NCBI GenBank assembly: GCA_951828385.1
Contig: OX639973.1
Coordinates: 6,240,845 to 6,304,844 of the forward strand
Length of the DNA stretch: 64,000 nucleotides
Source of the DNA: an uncultured Poribacteria bacterium
Lineage (GTDB): Bacteria; Poribacteria; WGA-4E; WGA-3G
Reading direction: 5' to 3'
This document shows, in pieces, positions 1 through 7,929 of the stretch. A program made the translations under genes and the position numbers. The notes beneath the pieces are model-generated. The model saw nothing but the letters and a program-made list of their open reading frames with translations. It was not told the origin of the DNA and did not search any database. The stretch's first letter is position 1; the number at the start of each line of letters is the position of its first letter.

Positions 1-731
1 CGACAATTCTCTGTTTAGCAGGGCACGGGCGCGGCGTAGACGACATCGTCGGGATTGAGGAAGATGGCAGCATGCGTGCAGAATGGGGTGGGTATCAGAA
101 CGATTTCGCGCTCCAATGTTTAGCGCACGGCTACAGTGTGCTTGCCATCGAACAATTTGGGTTTGGGCACCGGCGCGATGCCGTCGCCCATCAAAAAGGT
201 GGCGGAAGTTCCTCGTGCCAACCGAGTGCGGGTGCCGCACTGCTGTTAGGACACACGATGGTAGGCTGGCGGGTCTACGATGCCATGCGCGCATTTGACT
301 ATTTAGCAACCCGTCCTGAAGTCGATATGAACCGTCTCGGTATCATGGGGATCTCCGGCGGTGGGACAACCACCTTCTTCACCGCAGCAATAGATACACG
401 CATCAAGGCAGCTGTCGTGAGCGGCTATTTCAATACATTTCGGGATAGTATCCTGAGTCTCAGCCATTGTATAGACAATTACATACCGAATGTGTTACAA
501 TATGCTGAGATGTACGATATTGCTGGGTTAATTGCCCCTCGCGCACTATTTATCGAATCCGGCACCGAAGATACGATTTTTCCGATTGAAGCCACCCGAT
601 TTGCGGTTAACGCAGCAAAAGCAATTTTCAATCGCTTCAATGCCGGCGACAAACTCGGATTCGAGGTGTTTGAGGCGGGGCATAGTTTCTACGGTGTCGG
701 GGCATTTGAATTTCTCAAACGAGCTCTGTAA
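1..731 (+). CDS. alpha/beta hydrolase, acetyl-xylan-esterase/dienelactone-hydrolase type (5' end outside window)
   Basis: The reading frame is open from the window edge (first full codon at base 3), so the gene starts upstream and only about 242 residues are visible. The segment before the first Met reads LAGHGRGVDD, the usual HGxG oxyanion-side motif of this fold. Counting from the internal Met at base 72, the nucleophile elbow is GISGGG (Ser95), the acid is Asp167 in SGTEDTIFP and the base is His204 in EAGHSF. These form a complete Ser-Asp-His triad, so the enzyme is probably an active carboxyl-ester or acetyl-ester hydrolase of unknown substrate. It ends 12 bases before the CinA-like gene, suggesting co-transcription. 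Confidence 0.8.
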   Translation, partial: TILCLAGHGRGVDDIVGIEEDGSMRAEWGGYQNDFALQCLAHGYSVLAIEQFGFGHRRDAVAHQKGGGSSSCQPSAGAALLLGHTMVGWRVYDAMRAFDYLATRPEVDMNRLGIMGISGGGTTTFFTAAIDTRIKAAVVSGYFNTFRDSILSLSHCIDNYIPNVLQYAEMYDIAGLIAPRALFIESGTEDTIFPIEATRFAVNAAKAIFNRFNAGDKLGFEVFEAGHSFYGVGAFEFLKRAL

Positions 732-743
732 AAGGAGGAGAGC

Positions 744-1535
744 GTGGCAATTGAACTATTTTCGATCGGTACAGAGTTAGTACTCGGACAGATTCAGGAT
801 ACCAATGCCCATTGGATTGCGCAGCAGATTCTTCAGATCGGTGGGGAATTACGAAGGGTTACGATGCTACGCGACAACGCCGATGAGATGTCAGAGGCAT
901 TGGATTCCGCGATCAAACGGGAAACGTCTCTTATCCTGACAACAGGCGGTCTTGGCCCCACTCCTGACGATATGACTGTTGAGGTGATAGCGTCTCTCAT
1001 CGGTACGCAACCGGTGGTGAGCGAAGAGACGCTCGCCGAATTTCGGAAACGCCGCGAGATGTCAGAGAACGACGCCCTCAGCGAAGCACTCACAAAAATG
1101 GCAACAGTCCCAGAAACCGCTATCGTCTTACAGAATCCAGCAGGTTGGGCACCTTGTATCAGTGTTGAACATAAAGCGTCAACGCTTATGATGATGCCCG
1201 GTCCACCGCGTGAGATGAAAGCTATCTTTGAAACGCATATCCAACCGTTGATCGCCGAACGGTACCGCGCGGAGATTACCACGGCGCGGGTTTATGTTAG
1301 CATGTTTGAAGCCGAAGTTTCACCACTGATGCAAAAAGTGATGGAACGTCACCCAGATGTCTACCTAAAGGCGTATGTCTCGCTCCGCAAGGCGGACGGA
1401 AGCACTATGCCGGTCGACTTAGTCTCAACAAGTACAGACAAATCGGATGCCGAGACGCAATTGCAACTCGCTACCGATTATTTCCGAGCTCTTGTTGTTG
1501 AAGCCGGAAAACATTTTAGTCTTGAAAACGAATAA
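744..1535 (+). CDS. CinA-like protein, molybdopterin-binding (MoaB/MogA-fold) domain only
   Basis: This 263-residue protein matches the N-terminal half of CinA (COG1058), a MoaB/MogA-like domain that in related enzymes hydrolyses ADP-ribose-type pyrophosphates in NAD salvage. Visible motifs are SIGTELVLGQ at the N-terminus, TTGGLGPTPDD (residues 66-76) and PGPPREM (152-158). The C-terminal nicotinamide-nucleotide amidase domain of full-length CinA (about 410 residues) is absent. The start is GTG, supported by a strong AAAGGAGG ribosome site five bases upstream. An amidase partner could be encoded elsewhere. The family assignment is firm, the exact reaction is inferred. Confidence 0.85.
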   Translation: MAIELFSIGTELVLGQIQDTNAHWIAQQILQIGGELRRVTMLRDNADEMSEALDSAIKRETSLILTTGGLGPTPDDMTVEVIASLIGTQPVVSEETLAEFRKRREMSENDALSEALTKMATVPETAIVLQNPAGWAPCISVEHKASTLMMMPGPPREMKAIFETHIQPLIAERYRAEITTARVYVSMFEAEVSPLMQKVMERHPDVYLKAYVSLRKADGSTMPVDLVSTSTDKSDAETQLQLATDYFRALVVEAGKHFSLENE

Positions 1536-1631
1536 TCGGTGTGCTTTGTAAGTGCGCCACCCCGTAGGTGATTACCGCGTACCGTTGCAAAAAAGTGCTG
1601 TACCGCACCTATGAAAAAGGAGATTTATACT

Positions 1632-2006
1632 GTGAATCGTAAACCTTCAGGAAATAAACGAAAGCCGCAGACGCGGTACGCGAATCCGCCGCGCAAGAAG
1701 CGGAGGTCACAACCGAAAAAGCGAAAGGATAAGGATCCCGATGTCAATCTTGATACGGAAGCCCAAACGGAAGATGAGCCCCAAAAAACCTCTAAAAGCG
1801 ACAAAATAGAGGTTGAAGGTACCGTCGTGGAACCTTTACCGAATGCGATGTTTCGCGTGGAATTGGATAACAAACATCAGATCCTTGCCCACATCTCCGG
1901 CAGGATGCGGAAGTTTTTTATCAAAATTTTGCCCGGTGATAAGGTGACTGTAGAATTATCGCCTTATGATCTGACGAGAGGACGTATCACCTACCGAAAG
2001 AAGTAG
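1632..2006 (+). CDS. infA: translation initiation factor IF-1 with basic N-terminal extension
   Basis: The last ~68 residues are a clear IF-1 S1/OB-fold: [20 protein letters not shown], then [11 protein letters not shown], then [20 protein letters not shown]-1 binds the 30S A site during initiation and is normally about 72 residues. Here it is preceded by ~56 residues rich in Lys, Arg and Pro, followed by an acidic/polar linker. I chose GTG at 1632 because AAAAAGGAG sits nine bases before it. The upstream in-frame ATG at 1611 lies directly on that ribosome site and would add seven residues. The extension is unlike ordinary bacterial IF-1 and may give extra RNA or ribosome contacts (inference). 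Confidence 0.88.
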   Translation: MNRKPSGNKRKPQTRYANPPRKKRRSQPKKRKDKDPDVNLDTEAQTEDEPQKTSKSDKIEVEGTVVEPLPNAMFRVELDNKHQILAHISGRMRKFFIKILPGDKVTVELSPYDLTRGRITYRKK

Positions 2007-2023
2007 CTTCTCAATAGAGACTT

Positions 2024-2092
2024 GTAGGCGCGGTTTTCTACCGCGCACTCGTCAAGATTGCCGTAGGCGCGCTTCCGAGCGCGCATTCGTTT
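2024..2092. repeat. two GC-rich short palindromes in tandem (TAGGCGCG...CGCGCA)
   Basis: Between infA and the J-domain gene lie two consecutive units of the form TAGGCGCG-loop-CGCGCA, the first with CGCGGT/ACCGCG arms and the second with GCGCGC arms. They could fold as hairpins, but no U-run follows, so they look more like dispersed palindromic repeats than terminators. Comparable TAGG...CCTA hairpins occur after sat, after the methyltransferase gene and upstream of the ThuA gene. Confidence 0.5.
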
Positions 2093-2132
2093 ACAAAGCA
2101 CATCGCTTTTGCGACTCGACGGGGAAACGCCT

Positions 2133-2948
2133 ATGAAACCGACTGCGTTAGTTCACATCAATACCATCGATGAAAAGGAGACAACCCGGCTACTTGATGC
2201 GATTGAAGCAAAACGGGAGCAGGTAGAGGCACTGACCGTAACGATTGCAAATCTCAAGTCAGAAGTTGATGTCTTTCAACACCGCTACAACGCCCACATC
2301 AGTCATTACTACCTCGAACTTGATAAAGTTGAACTTGAAACGAAGGAGTATAGCCTTCGGCTGCAACTACGCCGCGAAAATGTGAGCGAGGAAGAGATAG
2401 AGGCACGTGTCGCGTCCTGTTTTAGAGCGAGCCGCGCACGTGTTGACGCTTATGAAGAAGTAGACGATTCACAACCGCCCCCTCAAGCGGATGAGCTCCC
2501 TGCCCCTAAGGCAAAGCACCTGCAAAATCTTTACCGTAAACTCGCCAAACGGTACCACCCCGACAAAGCCATAGACACCAAAGAACAGGATAGACGCGAA
2601 CAGTTGATGCCGCTTATCAACCGGGCATACCACGAACACGACATTCAGACGCTTGAGCGGTTAAGCCTGGGTGAAACAGAACAAGACACCTCTGAAAAAC
2701 CAGCTGCCGAGAAACGGGCAGCATTACAGGCGGAACTCCGAAACCTTAACCGTGCGGCAAGTGAACTGCGTTTAGAAATAAACAGACTCAAGACAGGACG
2801 TACCTATCAACTCAAACAACAAGTAGAAAACGCGAAGAAAGCAGGTACAGACCTACTCTCTGGACTGGCAAAAGATTTAGAACGTAAAGTGAAAACGAGC
2901 CGCTCCCGTTTAGCAAGCCTAATGAAGATATGGCGTCGTACCCAATGA
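2133..2948 (+). CDS. J-domain (DnaJ-like) coiled-coil protein
   Basis: 271 residues. An N-terminal helical/coiled-coil stretch (about residues 10-110, rich in Glu, Arg and Lys) leads through a Pro-rich linker (113-126) into a J-domain around residues 128-182. That domain contains LYRKLAKRYHPDKA with the HPD tripeptide at 142-144 that stimulates Hsp70 ATPase activity. A second predicted coiled coil follows (about 195-265). There is no Gly/Phe region, zinc finger or C-terminal client-binding domain, so this is a specialised co-chaperone and not canonical DnaJ. ATG at 2133 is preferred, with GGGGAAA upstream; the frame extends further up to a TTG. Its natural Hsp70 partner could be the DnaK encoded at 46-48 kb, which is only inference. 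Confidence 0.75.
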   Translation: MKPTALVHINTIDEKETTRLLDAIEAKREQVEALTVTIANLKSEVDVFQHRYNAHISHYYLELDKVELETKEYSLRLQLRRENVSEEEIEARVASCFRASRARVDAYEEVDDSQPPPQADELPAPKAKHLQNLYRKLAKRYHPDKAIDTKEQDRREQLMPLINRAYHEHDIQTLERLSLGETEQDTSEKPAAEKRAALQAELRNLNRAASELRLEINRLKTGRTYQLKQQVENAKKAGTDLLSGLAKDLERKVKTSRSRLASLMKIWRRTQ

Positions 2949-2999
2949 TAACCGAACGTCGATAGTAATTTATAGATATATTTTTTCTAAGGAATTAAC

Positions 3000-3734
3000 A
3001 TGCAACTCACAGACAAAGTCGCTATTATCACCGGTGGTGGCCGCGGTATCGGTAGAGCCATCGCTATTGCTTATGCAGCCGAAGGGGCGCGCGTCGTCAT
3101 CGCTGCGCGAAGCAAGGCACAACTTGATGAAGTCGTTACAGAGATAGCAGCACAAGGTGGCGAGGCTCTTGCCGTGCCAACCGACTTGCGAATCCGCGCA
3201 GAAGTGGAAGCCCTCGTTCAGAAAACCGTAGACCGTTTCGGACGGATAGATATCCTTGTCAATAACGCAGGCATCAATCCGAGAGGTTTATTTTTAAATG
3301 CCACAGATGAAGAATGGGAACAGGGATGGCAAATTAATGTAATGGGTGTTGTGCATTGCTGCCGTGCCGCATTACCGATCATGCAGCAACAAGGCAGCGG
3401 GAATATCATCAATGTCGGTTCCGGTATGGGACAAGTTGGGCATGCGAACCTCAGCATCTACTGCGCTTCCAAAGCGGCTTTACACGGGTTGACGCAAGCG
3501 ATTGCTGAAGAGGTGTGGCAGGACGGCATCATCGCGAATGTGCTTATCCCTGGTCCTGTAAAGACCGAACTTTCAAAGCCTGCTTGGGAAAGCGAGGAAA
3601 GCTTCAGAGCGAAAAGCGATCCGTGGAAGCAACCGGAGCAGGTTGTCGCATCCGCGCTTTTCCTCGCAACGCAATCCCCTGCGACCGGCATGACAGGTCA
3701 GATTCTCAGCATCATGCGCCGAAATAGCCCGTGA
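3000..3734 (+). CDS. short-chain dehydrogenase/reductase (SDR)
   Basis: Classical SDR of 244 residues, cytoplasmic and NAD(P)-dependent. The cofactor motif TGGGRGIG is at residues 11-18, NNAG at 88-91, catalytic Ser near 141 and YxxxK (Tyr154, Lys158) in IYCASK. PGPVKTEL follows, typical of the substrate-loop region. An AAGGAA site lies just before the ATG. The substrate cannot be told from sequence; sugar or 3-oxoacyl substrates are possible. It is convergent with the following minus-strand oxidoreductase gene, 20 bases away. Confidence 0.88.
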   Translation: MQLTDKVAIITGGGRGIGRAIAIAYAAEGARVVIAARSKAQLDEVVTEIAAQGGEALAVPTDLRIRAEVEALVQKTVDRFGRIDILVNNAGINPRGLFLNATDEEWEQGWQINVMGVVHCCRAALPIMQQQGSGNIINVGSGMGQVGHANLSIYCASKAALHGLTQAIAEEVWQDGIIANVLIPGPVKTELSKPAWESEESFRAKSDPWKQPEQVVASALFLATQSPATGMTGQILSIMRRNSP

Positions 3735-3754
3735 TAGCACTAAGAATGAAGTGC

Positions 3755-4807
3755 TTAGAGCGGAAATGTGACACGCCGTCCCTCTTGTGCAGAACGATAC
3801 GCCCCCAAAATCATCTCTACAGAAACCCGTCCATCTTCCAGTGTAACATCGGGTTCTGTGTCGTTTTTTAGGCAGTCAATAAACGGACGCGGCACACCTG
3901 AAATCCGTTCGCCATGACCTGCTGGAATTGGGATACCCAAATCCTTCCACGACGGTTCATCACGTGTATACACCTTAAGTGCAACGGCATCTGCCGAGCG
4001 CGGGATATTACATGACGGAGCGTCCCCATAGTTCTGTATGACGACACCTTGATCACCATAAATCTCAGTCGTATTTTCACCGGCGAGCGTCACAGACGTA
4101 TTCAGTAGAATCGCCATCTCTCCACCCGCGAATCGGTAGACAGCTAACCCCGTGTCATCAGGCGCAACATCTGTCAAAATGTTATCAATTTCAGCGATAA
4201 CGCTCGTCGGTTTACCGAGCATCCAGTGGATGAAATCGGTTGCATGCGAGGCATCGTCCATGAACATCCCCATGTTTTTCTCTGGGTTGATATGCCAGCG
4301 ACTGGGTCCCGTCACAAAAGCCTCACTAAACAACGCGTTGATACAGTGTCGGCGGCGCAACACACCGATTTTCCCCAACACACCGCTATCAATCAATTTT
4401 TTCATTGCGATGTTCGCTGGGTCGCGTCGCATCTGGTAACCCATCATAAACTTGACACCGGTCTTCTCTACGACCGCTGCAATCCGATCACAATCCTCCA
4501 AAGTGAGTGCCATCGGTTTTTGACAAAGGATGTGTTTCCCTTCTGATGCCGCTGCTGCTACCATTGCTGCGTGCCGATTTGTTTCGCAGGTTACAATCAC
4601 AGCGTGAATTTCCGGGTGGTTGATAACATCTTCGAGATGCGGTGAGTAATTCATGCCGTATTGCGTTGCTGCAGCTTCGCCGCGTTCAACACTGTCGTCC
4701 CAGCATGCGATAAGTTGGACATCTTCAAATGCCTTCATCTGGTTACAGTAGGCGTTGGCGTGTCCGTGTGCAAAACTTATGATGCCGATACCAATCTTTG
4801 TTTCCAT
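3755..4807 (-). CDS. Gfo/Idh/MocA family oxidoreductase
   Basis: 350-residue NAD(P)-dependent sugar or polyol dehydrogenase-type protein. The N-terminal Rossmann segment (IGIGIISFAHGHANAY) is followed by the family's [EQ]KP motif as CQKPMAL at residues 95-101, then the C-terminal alpha/beta domain with DDASHATDFIHWM (about 184-196), which carries the conserved Asp/His positions used in catalysis. Enzymes of this family oxidise inositols, glucose derivatives and amino sugars; the exact substrate is unknown. Its start lies five bases after the stop of the upstream PIN gene on the same strand, so the two may be co-transcribed. Confidence 0.88.
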   Translation of the reverse strand: METKIGIGIISFAHGHANAYCNQMKAFEDVQLIACWDDSVERGEAAATQYGMNYSPHLEDVINHPEIHAVIVTCETNRHAAMVAAAASEGKHILCQKPMALTLEDCDRIAAVVEKTGVKFMMGYQMRRDPANIAMKKLIDSGVLGKIGVLRRRHCINALFSEAFVTGPSRWHINPEKNMGMFMDDASHATDFIHWMLGKPTSVIAEIDNILTDVAPDDTGLAVYRFAGGEMAILLNTSVTLAGENTTEIYGDQGVVIQNYGDAPSCNIPRSADAVALKVYTRDEPSWKDLGIPIPAGHGERISGVPRPFIDCLKNDTEPDVTLEDGRVSVEMILGAYRSAQEGRRVTFPL

Positions 4808-4811
4808 TATG

Positions 4812-5309
4812 TTAATCTATCCAATCTGTGAGTGTTTGTTGTGAATCCGTTTCTGGGTTGAAAACATGTAAACCTTCAGCACGAGCCGCTCGGAGAAGGC
4901 GTTGGTCTGAAGCAATGAGGACTAATGTATTACCCGTGTTGCGAAGTTCTGTTGCGAGGTTTAACGCAGAACACAATACGATTGCATCAACGCTATTGAG
5001 CGAGTGGGTTTCAATTAGGTTCATTGAGCCCCACACAAGCGAATCTGGAACCGAAAGCGTTTTGAAATCTGATTGATTGCCAATTACTTCATAATTAAAG
5101 TTAATCCCCGCTTGAGAAAAATCAATGTCTGTGATTCGCCCATCATTTTTCTTTCTCACGCAAATCCAAAACAGTTCAACAACTCCCAGAATCAAGCACA
5201 TCATTCGGCTCAAAGGAACATTGTTGAATAGGAAATTAACCTTATCACTACCGATCTCTTGGGTATACCTCTTCACAAGAGCACTAGCATCAAAGTAGAA
5301 ATAGTACAT
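4812..5309 (-). CDS. PIN-domain ribonuclease, VapC-like toxin
   Basis: 165 residues with the PIN acidic quartet visible: Asp7 (FDASALVKRY), Glu45, Asp108 (NSVDAIVLCSAL) and Asp135 (ASDQRLLRAA). This fits a metal-dependent RNase of a type II toxin-antitoxin pair. It begins two bases after the stop codon of a 108-residue partner gene, an arrangement typical of translationally coupled antitoxin-toxin genes. Which RNA it would cut is unknown. The distance to the downstream oxidoreductase gene is only four bases. Confidence 0.8.
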   Translation of the reverse strand: MYYFYFDASALVKRYTQEIGSDKVNFLFNNVPLSRMMCLILGVVELFWICVRKKNDGRITDIDFSQAGINFNYEVIGNQSDFKTLSVPDSLVWGSMNLIETHSLNSVDAIVLCSALNLATELRNTGNTLVLIASDQRLLRAARAEGLHVFNPETDSQQTLTDWID

Positions 5310-5311
5310 AC

Positions 5312-5638
5312 CTATTTCTCGCGTTCTTCAATAATAGCACGGCTAAATTCATTATCTTCAGCACGAATGCCCTGCCGCTCCATGCGCGCCTGCAGCTCTT
5401 CAGCAGGAATTGGTTCACCGGAAATTCCCATCTTCTCAAACATATTACGGACAATTTGGACATTCTGCTTCTTGTTTCGTCCGTAATATGCCATCACCTC
5501 TTCGCCTGTTTTGCAATTCTGCATCCGGTTTGACCCTAACACATCAACAAGCGACGCAAGTTGGAGATTCACTTCTACAACAGCTTGCTCCAACCGATCC
5601 AAGCGTTGAACAACAACTTCAAGTATTTGCTTTTCCAT
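5312..5638 (-). CDS. small coiled-coil protein upstream of PIN toxin, putative antitoxin
   Basis: 108 residues. The N-terminus (MEKQILEVVVQRLDRLEQAV) looks like an amphipathic helix or coiled coil. The C-terminus ends in GIRAEDNEFSRAIIEEREK, which is nearly identical to that of the broken paralogue just upstream. I recognise no DNA-binding motif. Position and spacing (two bases before the PIN gene) make it the likely antitoxin of the pair. An AAGGGG ribosome site precedes the ATG. Confidence 0.6.
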   Translation of the reverse strand: MEKQILEVVVQRLDRLEQAVVEVNLQLASLVDVLGSNRMQNCKTGEEVMAYYGRNKKQNVQIVRNMFEKMGISGEPIPAEELQARMERQGIRAEDNEFSRAIIEEREK

Positions 5639-5649
5639 TATAAAACCCC

Positions 5650-5967
5650 TTATTTTTCCCGTTCCGCAATAATTGCGCGGCTAAACTCGTTGTCCTCAGC
5701 ACGGATACCATGTTTTCTCATACTCTCATGAAGTTCCTCAATTGGTCTAAGTTCAAGATCTTCTGGGATTCCCATCTTCTTGAAGATTTTTGCAATCACT
5801 TTCGTTCCGATATTATCATCTTAGTTGTCGTTTTGCATTGCAAAATCTTTTGATGGATCTGTCGCCACTTCCTCGACGACCGAAGATAGTTTCTGGTTAA
5901 TTTCCGCGACGATCTTCTCTAACCTGTCTAACCGTCCGGTAATAGTTTCAAGCATTTCTTTTTCCAT
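5650..5967 (-). pseudogene. paralogue of the putative antitoxin, interrupted by an in-frame TAA
   Basis: This 106-codon frame starts with ATG behind an AAGGAG site and reads MEKEMLETITGRLDRLEKIV at the N-terminus. It meets a TAA at 5821-5823 after MQNDN, then continues in the same frame through FKKMGIPED to GIRAEDNEFSRAI and the REK terminus. The part after the stop aligns with the intact 108-residue gene next door, so this is a tandem duplicate with a nonsense mutation. A truncated 48-residue product could still be made. Sequencing error is the alternative. Confidence 0.75.
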
Positions 5968-6058
5968 CGTAAAACTCCTTCATTTTCAGATTTTCATATA
6001 CTATTAGAATACCACAAATGTTGATAGATGTCATATTAGTCCGTCCAAACCGAACCGA

Positions 6059-7693
6059 TCACTTCTCCAAAACAATCCGTACCTCCGCATCTACGCGTTG
6101 CTCACCAAGATTTACCTCAGCAGTAATCGGACCAAGGGACTCCAAAGGAAACAGGTTCTCAGTGATACGCCGTGTCAAAGACGCATCCAATTCTTGTCCA
6201 GTAAGAGAAGCAAGCACAGTGACCAACGGCAGGAAACGTTTCAACTCTGGCACAAGCAGTTCTGGCTGAATGAATACCTGAACACCGTTCGTATCCGTAG
6301 AGAAAGTGATATTACGCAAAGCAGGCGTTTTACCTGTACGCGTATCAATCACAGACTTTAATCCTGATAGTGTTGTGCTCAAAACGAAATAGTCATCAAC
6401 GATCGCGTATCCGCCTGCAACTGCCAACAGAAAATTGAGACGGAGTTGTACCGGATGGACAGCGACACCGTTGTAATCTTGCGGTTCAAGGAATTTCAGC
6501 GGTTTGCCAGCGATAGAAATTTTCCCCTGTTTCACGATGTCCAACACAGCCTTTAATGCATCCGGTGCTTTCGTATGCACAAGCAAAACTAACGAAGGCA
6601 CTACCGCGACTTCATCAGGTTCAGGCGCGACTAACATCACAGTCATGTCTGTTCCCAAAACTTGGGAAAGATCGACATTTCCGAAGAGTTCCTGCATCTG
6701 CTGATTCGGAACTGGAAACGTAGTAACACAGGCGGTTCGTTCTGGAAAAGCGAGGAACGGTTTTGCGGTATCTCCAGCAGGCAGTTTACTCTGATGAGTG
6801 CTTACGCTTTTGCGGAGATGATGCTGTGAAATAATGACCCCATCTTCATACCGGTTGCTAAACGTCCAGAACGCTGTCTCTCCGAATATTCCATAAATCT
6901 GTTTAATGAGCGCGTTAGCATTAACAGCGTTCAATACAGGTGCGATTTGTTTTGTATCTATGTATCCGGTGCTTTTGTCTTGGCGATAGTTTTTTTGGAT
7001 CTCAGTCGTCATCGGGTGTTCGGTGAGGAATGCTTGTTTTTTCTGCGCCGCTTTGGCACTACGGAGACCGGCATTATAGATGTCAAGCACCTCTATCAAT
7101 AGCGTAGGATCGAGGCTTAATATCCCAATTCTTCCGATGAAAGTATAACTGAAATCAAGAGGATACCCTGTAATGGTGTTAATCGTGAATTCGCCATATT
7201 CGTTTTGGATACGCTTGTAGCGTGGATTGATAGCATCCGTTGCCGTCATCGCTTCAATGCTCAGTTTCTCTTGCGCCCCTACTGCTGTAATGAGCAGAAA
7301 GGTAAATTCTCCTTCGCGCTGGTAGATAGCGAAAATCGTTTCTTCCCCAAAATAGCCGGTGACTGTTTTAAGGTCGAGTCTGCCCCCCATCTCGTATTCC
7401 CACACCTGTTTCTGAAAGACAAGCTCTCTCCACCAACGTTGCTCCTGAATTTCAGCGAGGAGTGGCATTTTAGCGGTCTGTTTTCCTAATTCACTACGGT
7501 TGAAAGTCTCAACGAACCCTTTCAACTCCTTGAGCGTCAGATAGCAGACCGGAGATTTCGGAAGCAGTGTAATTAGGTGCTGCTCCGGTTCCCACAACGC
7601 CGTCTGTTGATAAATAACGGATAGCAAAATAATAACTCCAACAAGTCCGATTAGACTCATAATAACAATTTTCTTACGTTTGCTCAGCTGCAT
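6059..7693 (-). CDS. membrane-anchored protein of unknown function (possibly DUF3352-like)
   Basis: 544 residues. A short basic N-terminus (MQLSKRKK) is followed by one hydrophobic helix at about residues 9-27 (IVIMSLIGLVGVIILLSVIY), so the rest is probably extracytoplasmic. The body begins HLITLLPKSPVCYLTLKELK and has alternating beta-rich stretches. This recalls DUF3352-type proteins, which start with a comparable 'LLPxxxxxYLxL' stretch, but I cannot confirm this without a profile search. No catalytic motif was recognised. It stands alone between the toxin locus and a divergent membrane-protein gene. Confidence 0.7.
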   Translation of the reverse strand: MQLSKRKKIVIMSLIGLVGVIILLSVIYQQTALWEPEQHLITLLPKSPVCYLTLKELKGFVETFNRSELGKQTAKMPLLAEIQEQRWWRELVFQKQVWEYEMGGRLDLKTVTGYFGEETIFAIYQREGEFTFLLITAVGAQEKLSIEAMTATDAINPRYKRIQNEYGEFTINTITGYPLDFSYTFIGRIGILSLDPTLLIEVLDIYNAGLRSAKAAQKKQAFLTEHPMTTEIQKNYRQDKSTGYIDTKQIAPVLNAVNANALIKQIYGIFGETAFWTFSNRYEDGVIISQHHLRKSVSTHQSKLPAGDTAKPFLAFPERTACVTTFPVPNQQMQELFGNVDLSQVLGTDMTVMLVAPEPDEVAVVPSLVLLVHTKAPDALKAVLDIVKQGKISIAGKPLKFLEPQDYNGVAVHPVQLRLNFLLAVAGGYAIVDDYFVLSTTLSGLKSVIDTRTGKTPALRNITFSTDTNGVQVFIQPELLVPELKRFLPLVTVLASLTGQELDASLTRRITENLFPLESLGPITAEVNLGEQRVDAEVRIVLEK

Positions 7694-7876
7694 CGGTTTT
7701 CAGACCTTTGTGATATTGTCATAATCGAGAGACTTCCGTCAGCACACGAAAATCTCCATTAGATATTTTTGTTCTCACTTCATCCGTCCGTGCTTACTTG
7801 ATTATATCATATCACTTTCCAATAAGCAATTCAATTGACTGCTGATGGCTGTTCCGCTGATAGCCACAAAAATTAT

Positions 7877-7905
7877 TTGTCTAAATACGAAAAATGATGT
7901 AAAAT
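7877..7905 (+). promoter_or_regulatory. sigma70-type promoter for the first DUF6785/6784 gene
   Basis: TTGTCT (7877-7882), a 17-base spacer and TAAAAT (7900-7905) lie about 25 bases before the gene start, so any leader would be short. Only pattern matching supports this. Confidence 0.5.
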
Positions 7906-7929
7906 ATTACTGTTATTTCTTGAAAGTAG

